Shown: positions 1 through 6,803 of the stretch, one piece after another
How positions within the stretch are numbered: the first letter of the stretch is position 1
Layout: every line of letters begins with the position of its first letter
Source: JAAYAO01 sp051133435
GTDB taxonomy: Bacteria > Actinomycetota > Actinomycetes > Propionibacteriales > Propionibacteriaceae
Length of the DNA: 64,000 bases
NCBI RefSeq assembly: GCF_051133435.1
Contig: NZ_JBPGNY010000004.1
Location: 62,001-126,000, forward strand
Reading direction: 5' to 3'
The notes under the pieces: model-generated
What the model was told of the DNA's origin: nothing
Databases searched by the model: none
Seen by the model: only the letters and a program-made list of their open reading frames with translations
Program-made: the position numbers and the translations under genes

Positions 1-344
1 CCGCCCAGGGCATAACCGTTGATCGCAGCCACCACGGGCTTACCGATGCCGGCCAGCGCGTCGAAGGCGGGCCCGGTGCGTTCGGCCACCTGCATCATGC
101 CGGCGGTGTCGTACTCGACCATTTCCTTGATGTCAGCCCCGGCCGCAAACACCCGATCACCGCCGGTGATCACCACCGCGGAGACGTCCTCGGCCCGATT
201 CAGATACTCTGCGGCCCTCCCGAGGGATTCCTGCATCTCGATGTTGAGGGCGTTGACCTTGGGACGGGCGAGCCGCAGCGTGCCGACCCCGTCGGCGACC
301 TCGACGATGACGTGCTCGCCGAACTGCTCTGTGTTAGCTGACAT
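1..344 (-). CDS. Enoyl-CoA hydratase/isomerase, N-terminal part (cut by window edge)
   Basis: The gene runs off the left edge and 114 codons are visible. The translation carries crotonase-fold marks: VITGGDRVFAAGADIKEM, with the A-G-A-D-I oxyanion-hole segment, and KPVVAAINGYALGG, the start of the second oxyanion-hole region. Family members hydrate trans-2-enoyl-CoA in fatty-acid beta-oxidation, but substrate specificity cannot be told from this part. I chose ATG 344 because TACGAT (357-352) lies exactly 7 bases before it, as expected for a leaderless mRNA; ATG 353 is also in frame but overlaps that hexamer. The gene is divergent from glgX. Confidence 0.9.
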   Translation of the reverse strand, partial: MSANTEQFGEHVIVEVADGVGTLRLARPKVNALNIEMQESLGRAAEYLNRAEDVSAVVITGGDRVFAAGADIKEMVEYDTAGMMQVAERTGPAFDALAGIGKPVVAAINGYALG

Positions 345-412
345 GCCGGACATCGTACCGACGAGGATTCGGCGGCACGGTGCGGCACAATGGGGTGCTG
401 CCCGCGAGGCAC

Positions 413-418
413 TACAGT
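413..418 (+). promoter_or_regulatory. Putative -10 element of glgX
   Basis: TACAGT lies 25 bases before the glgX ATG, which would give a leader of about 20 bases containing the weak Shine-Dalgarno AGAAAG. No convincing -35 hexamer was found. It sits back to back with the echA -10 at 352-357. Confidence 0.35.
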
Positions 419-443
419 CTTGACCACCGACAGAAAGCGAACC

Positions 444-2612
444 ATGACCCCTGGCCTACCCGCGCCTGTGGACTCCAGCATCCTCGGAGCCCAAGTACGC
501 GATGAGGGCACCCACTTCGCCTTGTGGGCCCCCCGCGCAACCCGGGTGGAGTTGGCTTTGGTCGATGCCGATCGCACCCAGCACAACCGCGACATGCACC
601 GCAGCGACGACGGCGTGTGGAGCGTCTTCTGCCCCGGGGTCGGCCCGGAGCAGCGCTACGGCTACCGGGTTCACGGCGACTGGGATCCCGAATCGGGAGC
701 CCGGTTCAACCCCGCGAAGTTGCTGACCGACCCTTACGCCCGGGCGATCACCGGCGGGGTGGACTACTCCGGTCCGATCCTGGACCACACTGCCGAGTCG
801 GATTACCTGCCCGATCCCGAGGACTCCTTCGAAGCCGTCCCACTCAGTGTGGTGGTGGCCCCCAGCCCTCCCCCGACCCCGATCGCGCGGCGCCGTCCGC
901 TGGTCGAGTCGGTGATCTACGAAACCCACCTGAAGGCCTTCACCCGTCTGCACCCGGCGGTGCCGGAGCATCTGCGCGGTACCTATGCCGGCATGGCGTA
1001 TCCGGCGGTGATCGAGCACCTGCAGCGGATCGGGGTGACCGCGGTGGAGTTTCTGCCACTGCAGCATTTCGCCTCCGAGCCGTTCGTGGTGGGTCGGGGC
1101 CTGAGCAACTTCTGGGGCTACAACACGCTGGGCTACTTCGCCCCGCACTCGGCCTACGGCTCGGTGGGCACGCTCGGCCAGCAGGTGACCGAGTTCAAGG
1201 AGATGGTCTCGGCACTGCACGAGGCGGATATCGAGGTGATTCTCGATGTGGTCTACAACCACACCGCCGAGGGTGGTCATGAGGGCCCGACGCTGTCGTG
1301 GCGTGGCATCGATCACGCCGGCTACTACCGGCTCACCGATGACCTGCGCAATGACTACGACGTGACCGGCTGCGGCAACTCGGTGGACTCGTCCGAGCCC
1401 GGCGTGCTGAACATGATCATGGATTCGTTGCGGTACTGGGTGACCGAGATGGGCGTGGACGGGTTCCGCTTCGACCTGGCCACCACGCTGATCCGCGACG
1501 AGCGGCACCATGTCGACCAGAACCATGCCTTCAAGCAGATGCTGTCGGAAGACCCGGTGTTCAACGACATCAAGCTGATCGCCGAACCCTGGGACATGGG
1601 CCCGTACGGCTACCAGGTGGGTGCCTTCGGCAAGGACTGGTCGGAGTGGAACGACCGCTATCGCGGTTTCATGCGTGACTACTGGCGCGGTGCGGTGGGC
1701 GGTGTCAGCGAGCTGGCGACCCGGTTGTCCGGGTCGGGCGATGTCTTCCACCACTCCGAGCGGCAGATCGAGTCGTCGATCAACTTCATCACCGCTCACG
1801 ACGGCTTCACCCTGCGCGACCTGGTGTCCTACGACGTGAAGCACAACCATGCCAATGGTGAGGACAACCGCGACGGCTCGGACGACAACCGCTCCTGGAA
1901 CTGCGGGTATGAGGGTGAGACCACCGACCCGGCGATCAACGCGCTGAGGCGGCGTCAGGTGAAGAACATGATGGCGACCCTGATTCTGAGTCACGGGGTG
2001 CCGATGATTCTGGCCGGTGACGAGATGGGCCGCACCCAGGACGGCAACAACAATGCCTACTGCCAGGACGGCCCGATCTCCTGGGTGAACTGGGACACCA
2101 TGGACGAGTGGTCGGATCTGACCGACCTCACCGCGCAGTTGACCAAGCTGCGTGCCGATCACCCGGTATTGCGTCCGGAGCGCTGGCACAGCGGCAATGT
2201 GATCACCCTGCCCGACGGCACCGAGACTGGTCGCAAGTCGCTGGCCTGGTTCAACAGCCATGGGGAGATGCACGACGGGGCTTGGCACGACGGCGCGCTG
2301 AAGACGATCGGGATGTATGCCTCGAATCGTGATGAGGCCTTCCTGATCTGGTTCCACGCCGGTGACTACGAGCAGACCGTGCAGTTGCCGCCTGATCCGT
2401 GGGCATGCGACTACACGTTGGTCGCGCACACCGGTGGGCCGGATGAGTTGCAGGGGGTGGACTGGTCACCCGGCGCCGAGGTGGTGATTCCGGGGCGCAC
2501 GGTGATCGTGCTGCAGGCCGGGTTGCCCCCGTGGCGTACGCCGGAATGGGCCGATGCCCCGGCCGATCATTCCTCCGATCGGATCGCCCACGCGGGTGCC
2601 GACGAGGCGTGA
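444..2612 (+). CDS. glgX: Glycogen debranching enzyme GlgX
   Basis: This 722-residue GH13 protein hydrolyses alpha-1,6 branch points of limit dextrins produced by glycogen phosphorylase. It has an N-terminal CBM48-like region (GAQVRDEGTHFALWAPRA) followed by the catalytic barrel. Visible catalytic segments are DGFRFDLATTL (nucleophile Asp), LIAEPWDMGPYGYQVGAF (acid/base Glu) and ITAHDGFTLRDLVSYD (transition-state Asp), the pattern of the GlgX/TreX subfamily. I placed the start at ATG 444, where the protein begins MTPGLPAP; the frame is open back to 390 but the extra residues look unrelated. The stop overlaps the next start as TGATG, so the amidohydrolase is probably translationally coupled. 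It belongs functionally with glgP, glgE and glgB downstream. Confidence 0.95.
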   Translation: MTPGLPAPVDSSILGAQVRDEGTHFALWAPRATRVELALVDADRTQHNRDMHRSDDGVWSVFCPGVGPEQRYGYRVHGDWDPESGARFNPAKLLTDPYARAITGGVDYSGPILDHTAESDYLPDPEDSFEAVPLSVVVAPSPPPTPIARRRPLVESVIYETHLKAFTRLHPAVPEHLRGTYAGMAYPAVIEHLQRIGVTAVEFLPLQHFASEPFVVGRGLSNFWGYNTLGYFAPHSAYGSVGTLGQQVTEFKEMVSALHEADIEVILDVVYNHTAEGGHEGPTLSWRGIDHAGYYRLTDDLRNDYDVTGCGNSVDSSEPGVLNMIMDSLRYWVTEMGVDGFRFDLATTLIRDERHHVDQNHAFKQMLSEDPVFNDIKLIAEPWDMGPYGYQVGAFGKDWSEWNDRYRGFMRDYWRGAVGGVSELATRLSGSGDVFHHSERQIESSINFITAHDGFTLRDLVSYDVKHNHANGEDNRDGSDDNRSWNCGYEGETTDPAINALRRRQVKNMMATLILSHGVPMILAGDEMGRTQDGNNNAYCQDGPISWVNWDTMDEWSDLTDLTAQLTKLRADHPVLRPERWHSGNVITLPDGTETGRKSLAWFNSHGEMHDGAWHDGALKTIGMYASNRDEAFLIWFHAGDYEQTVQLPPDPWACDYTLVAHTGGPDELQGVDWSPGAEVVIPGRTVIVLQAGLPPWRTPEWADAPADHSSDRIAHAGADEA

Positions 2613-4129
2613 TGTCGGCCCCGGTGTACCGGTGGCGCCACTCTGCAGGGGAGCTGGCGACCCGCGGTGAGGTGATCGTGGCGGTCGGTACGGCCGAGGA
2701 CGTCACCGGTGCGTTGCAACAGCAGGGGCTGCGGGCGGATCGGGTGATCGACCTGCCCGGCGCGGCGATCATTCCCGGCCTGGTCGATGCGCACATCCAC
2801 ACCGCTCAGTACGCCCGGTCGTTGACCCGGGTGGATCTGCGTGGGGCGGCCGATCTGCCCGAGGTGTTGAGCCGGCTGCTGCGACATGCCGAGGGGCTGG
2901 GCCCCGGTGAGCCGCTGCGCGGCGCGGGTTGGGAGTGGCAGAAGTGGGAGCCGGCGGTGTTGCCGACCCGGGCCGATCTGGATGCGATTCTGCCCGATCG
3001 TCCGGTGCTGTTGGAGAGTCAGGACCTGCACACGACCTGGGTGAACAGTGCCTTGCTGCGCCGGGTGGGGATGTCGGACGATCCCGAGACTCCCGGCATT
3101 CTGCGCGAGGCCGAGGGTTGGGAGGCCGCCCGGATTCTGGGTCCGGAGGATCGCCTGTTGGCCGAGGCGATGTCCGGTGCCATCGAGAGGCTGTTGTCGA
3201 TGGGCGTCACCGGGGTGCACGACATGGACGACGAGTCGGCCCGAGCGGCCTTTCTCGAGCTGCGCCGGGCCGGACGATTGGGGCTGCGGGTGGTTCAGGC
3301 CACCCGCCACGATGCGCTGGACGTGGCGATCGTGGAGGGCCGGCGCACCGGGGCCGGTGATCCGTGGTTTCGCGAGGGGCACATCAAGGTGTTCACCGAT
3401 GGGGCGCTGGGATCGCTGACCTGCCATGTCTGCGCGCCGTTCAACGGCACCGATCACACCGGGTTGTCGAGTATCGACGATGCCGATCTGGCCGAGGTGA
3501 TCGAGACCGGCCAGCGCCATGGGCTCGGTGTCGCGGCGCATGCGATCGGTGACCGGGCCAATCAGCGGTTGTTGGATGCCTATGCGGCCGCTGCTGAGCG
3601 CAGGCCGGCGGGTTTGCGGCACCGGGTGGAGCATGCGCAGCACCTGCGTCCGGACGATGTGGCGCGCTTCGCGGCCCTTGAGGTGATTGCGTCGGTGCAG
3701 CCGACGCACGCGATTAGTGACATGGATCTGGTCGACGAGTTGTTCGGCGACCGGCCGTTGGCGTCCTATCCCTTTGCGACGATGTGGCGGCTCGGGACCC
3801 TGTTGGCCTTCGGGTCGGATGCACCGGTCGAGACCCCCGATCCGTTTCTGACTCTGGACGCCGCGGTGACCCGCCGTCGCGCCGATGGGAGTCCGCCCGG
3901 TGGCTGGCAACCCGAGGAGAAGCTCGACCCGAAAGTTGCGCTGTGGTGTCACACCGTGGGGCCGCACCGGGTCGCCGGACAGGATGATGTGCTGGGACGG
4001 CTGGCGCCGGGGATGCTCGCGGACTTCGTGGTGCTCGATCGGGAGTTCAAGGACACGGCCGCGAGTAGGTTGTCCGACATCGAGGTGGAGATGACCGTGG
4101 TGGGCGGCGAGATTCGCTACAGCCGCTGA
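2612..4129 (+). CDS. YtcJ-like metal-dependent amidohydrolase
   Basis: This 505-residue protein is of the Amidohydro_3 type. It shows an N-terminal metal-binding VDAHIHT, then KVFTDGALGS, HAIGDRANQ, RHRVEHAQH and a C-terminal FGSDAPVETPDPF, which together supply the His and Asp ligands of a binuclear-metal TIM barrel. The family hydrolyses varied amides and imides. The substrate here is unknown, and the coupling to glgX does not obviously indicate one. The start ATG overlaps the glgX stop (TGATG), and this choice removes a longer upstream extension that would lie inside glgX. Confidence 0.85.
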   Translation: MSAPVYRWRHSAGELATRGEVIVAVGTAEDVTGALQQQGLRADRVIDLPGAAIIPGLVDAHIHTAQYARSLTRVDLRGAADLPEVLSRLLRHAEGLGPGEPLRGAGWEWQKWEPAVLPTRADLDAILPDRPVLLESQDLHTTWVNSALLRRVGMSDDPETPGILREAEGWEAARILGPEDRLLAEAMSGAIERLLSMGVTGVHDMDDESARAAFLELRRAGRLGLRVVQATRHDALDVAIVEGRRTGAGDPWFREGHIKVFTDGALGSLTCHVCAPFNGTDHTGLSSIDDADLAEVIETGQRHGLGVAAHAIGDRANQRLLDAYAAAAERRPAGLRHRVEHAQHLRPDDVARFAALEVIASVQPTHAISDMDLVDELFGDRPLASYPFATMWRLGTLLAFGSDAPVETPDPFLTLDAAVTRRRADGSPPGGWQPEEKLDPKVALWCHTVGPHRVAGQDDVLGRLAPGMLADFVVLDREFKDTAASRLSDIEVEMTVVGGEIRYSR

Positions 4130-4138
4130 GGCGCTCTT

Positions 4139-4384
4139 TCAGGCCAACCCTTCCCGGAGTCCCCGCTCCCCTGGGTTCTTTCCCGCATCACGGAGTCCCC
4201 TCTCTCCGGGGCACTTGCTCTCCGAGGCGAACTCCTTGGGGGTCGGCGCCGGGCCGCTCCTCGGGGCATCCTTCCCGGGGGGTGTTTCCAGTGCCCTTTC
4301 AGGCATGCCGATGGCCCGGTGGGCGTCGTTGCTCCACCGAGTCTGGTCAAGGGGCCAGGGCTCAGGTGTCGTCCCAGCAGGCAA
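4139..4384 (-). CDS. Possible small protein with a GERGLR repeat (doubtful)
   Basis: This 81-codon minus-strand frame ends with two copies of a 12-residue unit, K(C/N)PGERGLR(D/E)(A/G). The two 36-bp units differ at 11 positions, but between the conserved residues the differences are mostly synonymous (CCC/CCA, GGA/GGG, AGG/CGG, CGT/CGG). That is what one would expect if this frame were translated. An internal ATG at 4306 is an alternative start. There is no Shine-Dalgarno and no family I recognise, so this could equally be an untranslated genomic repeat. Confidence 0.25.
   Translation of the reverse strand: MPAGTTPEPWPLDQTRWSNDAHRAIGMPERALETPPGKDAPRSGPAPTPKEFASESKCPGERGLRDAGKNPGERGLREGLA
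4145..4216 (-). repeat. Two tandem 36-bp units, 25/36 identical
   Basis: Units lie at 4216-4181 and 4180-4145 on the minus strand, each containing GGGGACTCCG. They keep the codon frame of the doubtful ORF 4139-4384. Confidence 0.6.
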
Positions 4385-4482
4385 GCACTTCGATCGACAT
4401 GTGCACCACGGCGACGTTCACTGAGCACGCCGTCGGCACGTGCAGAAGTCCAGAAGAACAGGAAACGAGCTGGACCGGCCGG

Positions 4483-5976
4483 CTATTCGGATTCATCCCC
4501 GGCCGCCTCCCTGTTACCGGCTGGGGTCCGGGCAGGTGGCCGTCTGGGCCTGACCCCGGTGCGGCCGGGTGGTTTGCCGGTTTTGGTGGTGCCGTCGGAG
4601 GTGACCCGGTACTGATACCCGAGTGGTGAGGTCCAGTCGAAAATGCCGGGTGCGGGTTGGGTGAGGTGCCAGCCGCCGTGGGTTTTGAGGCGGTGCGTGT
4701 ACTTCGATAACGGGCCGAGGTTTCCGGGTCGGGTCTGGCCTCGGCCGTGCTTGTTGACGTGGTCGAAGGCGTTGGTGTGGTCGACTTCGCACGAGGCGGA
4801 GGGTCGGGTTCCGTAGGGGAACACGTCGACCGGGTTACGGGCCTGGACCGCCAACCGCATCGCGGTCGGTACCCGGTATTCATCGACCGGGGCGAGGTCG
4901 GCACCCGCCACCACCGGGCGGACCGTGACTCGGCACCCGGCCAGCACGTCTTGTAGCTGTGGGAGGAGGGTGTGGCCCCATCGGTCGATCGACGCGACTC
5001 CGGTGGTGGGGTCGATGAGGTCTTCGGCGTCGATCCGCACGACGATTTCGGCGGTGCGGGTGACCGGGGTGATGAACGCCGCCGCACCCACCTCGGGCAG
5101 GGAGTCAGCGGGCAACACCTCATCGGGGTCCGAGGCGGTGTCTTCTTGCTCAACATCGCCTGGGGTGTCAGTCGAATTGGTGCCAGCCAGCTCAGGCAGA
5201 ACAGGACTTGCCTCAACATCACCGCTGGCCTCGGCGTCGTCGGTGGGGAGGGCGTCTTGGCCGAACACCATCCGGGCGAGTATCCCGAGGGCGGCGGCCC
5301 GGCGATGGTTCTGGTTCTCCCCATCGACCAGGTCGGCGAGTTGATCGAGAGCCTGGTCGAACGCGATCCCGTCCGCGGCATCGACCTGGCCACGCAGCCA
5401 GGACTGTCCGTCCTCCACCCCACCGACCTGGATGAACCGCTGCGCTGCAGCAGCCTCGGCGCGTTCCCGCGCCTTGGCCGGATCGGCCTTGATGATCCAC
5501 TTCGGGATCTTCGGCCACACCCTGCCCCACGGCTGCATCCGCAACGCCACCGCACACATCCGATCCAACCGCGCACACCCGGCGGCATCGAGGTCGGCCG
5601 CGACGGCCTGATCGGACACTCTTTCGACTTCCCAGTACCGCATCCGGCCCGCCACGAACCCGGCCCACAGGGTCGGGTGACGGTGGCGCAAGTTCATCAC
5701 CGTGCGAATCCGGCCCAACGCCGAGCCGACACTGCACCCCAACAAGCCCGCGATCTCACCGGCGACGAACTCCCCGACCTTCGGAGTCCCATCCGCACCG
5801 CCGTCGACCCACCGTTCCATGCCCTCGAACCACGCCTGATCATCAATCTGATGGAGGTCGCACAGGGCTGCGATCGCGAGCCCGACCCGGATTTCGCCCG
5901 CGACGACTTGCTGGTGGGCATCATCCAACGCCGCAGCAGCATCGGCGGCGGTGGCGTAACCGGGGGTGATGGTCAT
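4483..5976 (-). CDS. DUF222/HNH endonuclease-domain protein (13E12 repeat-family type)
   Basis: This protein of about 497 residues has an N-terminal DUF222 region (alpha-helical, roughly the first 300 residues), a variable acidic stretch and a C-terminal HNH-like core. The core reads CEVDHTNAF, then RPGNLGPLSKYTHRLKT, then GGW, keeping the Asp-His, Asn and final His positions. It lacks the CxxC zinc pairs of classical HNH proteins; many DUF222 proteins share this variant, as I recall them. The family is multicopy in actinobacteria and its role is unclear. ATG 5976 is preferred; a GTG at 6000 is also in frame. It is one of the few genes here without a housekeeping neighbour, suggesting an accessory insertion. 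Confidence 0.8.
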   Translation of the reverse strand: MTITPGYATAADAAAALDDAHQQVVAGEIRVGLAIAALCDLHQIDDQAWFEGMERWVDGGADGTPKVGEFVAGEIAGLLGCSVGSALGRIRTVMNLRHRHPTLWAGFVAGRMRYWEVERVSDQAVAADLDAAGCARLDRMCAVALRMQPWGRVWPKIPKWIIKADPAKARERAEAAAAQRFIQVGGVEDGQSWLRGQVDAADGIAFDQALDQLADLVDGENQNHRRAAALGILARMVFGQDALPTDDAEASGDVEASPVLPELAGTNSTDTPGDVEQEDTASDPDEVLPADSLPEVGAAAFITPVTRTAEIVVRIDAEDLIDPTTGVASIDRWGHTLLPQLQDVLAGCRVTVRPVVAGADLAPVDEYRVPTAMRLAVQARNPVDVFPYGTRPSASCEVDHTNAFDHVNKHGRGQTRPGNLGPLSKYTHRLKTHGGWHLTQPAPGIFDWTSPLGYQYRVTSDGTTKTGKPPGRTGVRPRRPPARTPAGNREAAGDESE

Positions 5977-6265
5977 GAACAGAACACTACGGACAGGCAC
6001 TGACAGTTTCGAACATACAGACGATCCGACGAATCATTTGAGGTCACGAAAAGGTCACAACATCAGGGGTGCCGCTGGTAGGGAAGGGGGCAGGGCCAGC
6101 ATGTGCTGAGCCCGGTAACGACGCCAAAGCGCACAGCGATGTGAGACGGCATGCACCTTGGACAGGCGAAGACTTCTGTGGGGATGCGGTACTCCGGCGT
6201 TAGTCGCGAGCACCCCGCAACAAATCCGTGGCACCCGCGATCCGCATCCTCCTAACCTGTCCCCC
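5977..6265. other. Gap between divergent HNH gene and GNAT gene
   Basis: This 289-bp stretch has no coding signal. It contains two GGTCAC words 11 bases apart (about 6042-6058) and a TTCGAAC word near 6007 that resembles only half of an actinobacterial SOS box. The GNAT -10 (TAACCT, 6253-6258) lies at its right end. Confidence 0.5.
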
Positions 6266-6775
6266 ATGCCCATCACGATCCGCTCGTTGCAACCCGAGGA
6301 GTGGCAGCTCTACCGCGAGGTTCGTCTCGCTGCCCTGCTCGACTCCCCCGAGGCCTTCGGGAGCACCTACGAGGGTTCACGCACCTACCCCGAGCAGCGA
6401 TGGATCGACCTGTGCCACGAACCGAACTGGTTCGCCTTCGACGGCCCCCGTCCGATCGGCATGGTTCGGGCCTTTCAACCCGACGACAAGGATCTGCCCG
6501 AACTCGTTTCGATGTGGGTCGCTCCCGAATACCGCGGCGGCGACACGGCAACCCGACTCATGCGCACGATGCTCGATTGGGCGCGCGACAACGGCGAAGC
6601 CGGCGTCCACCTTCGCGTGACGACGACCAACGAACGGGCCCGTCGCCGGTACGAACGCCTCGGCTTCGTCCCCAACGGCATCACCGAGCACCTTCCCGAC
6701 GGCCGCGTGGAGGTCGAAATGGAGCACCGCTTCAGCCGAGAAACGCAATCGCCACCGACCCCGGAAACCCGATGA
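6266..6775 (+). CDS. GNAT family N-acetyltransferase
   Basis: This 169-residue single-domain acetyltransferase would transfer an acetyl group from acetyl-CoA to an unknown amine. The fold is visible from the start (ITIRSLQPEEWQLYREVRLAAL) to LVSMWVAPEYRGGDTATRLM, whose R-G-G-D-T segment is the pyrophosphate-binding A motif, and the ERARRRYERLGF B motif. ATG 6266 is chosen because TAACCT (6253-6258) lies 7 bases before it, fitting a leaderless start; the frame stays open upstream to 6158 without family similarity. It is convergent with glgP. Confidence 0.9.
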   Translation: MPITIRSLQPEEWQLYREVRLAALLDSPEAFGSTYEGSRTYPEQRWIDLCHEPNWFAFDGPRPIGMVRAFQPDDKDLPELVSMWVAPEYRGGDTATRLMRTMLDWARDNGEAGVHLRVTTTNERARRRYERLGFVPNGITEHLPDGRVEVEMEHRFSRETQSPPTPETR

Positions 6776-6803
6776 TCGGTGGCGACCACGCCACAAAGAC
6801 AGA

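Larger units (their letters stand above)
4130..4482. other. 353-bp gap between convergent genes, with short tandem repeat
   Basis: No recognisable gene family lies here. The gap separates the ends of the amidohydrolase and the HNH gene. It contains a degenerate 36-bp tandem repeat (4145-4216) and a related pair of CTTTCAGGC words near 4136 and 4299. A minus-strand reading frame (4139-4384) is listed separately. No clear terminator hairpin with a T run was seen. Confidence 0.6.

Noticed and set aside
456..2429. 657-codon open frame on the minus strand across glgX
   Set aside because: It is antisense to a gene with full GH13 motifs and its translation is Val/Gly/His/Arg-rich without family features, as expected for a high-GC shadow frame.
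4117..4428. Second minus-strand frame of 103 codons in the 4.1-4.5 kb gap
   Set aside because: It overlaps the amidohydrolase end and does not keep the repeat units in a conserved frame; the 4139-4384 frame explains the pattern better.
6001..6020. Possible SOS (LexA) box near TTCGAAC upstream of the HNH gene
   Set aside because: Only one half-site is present; the matching GTTCGA half is missing at the needed distance.
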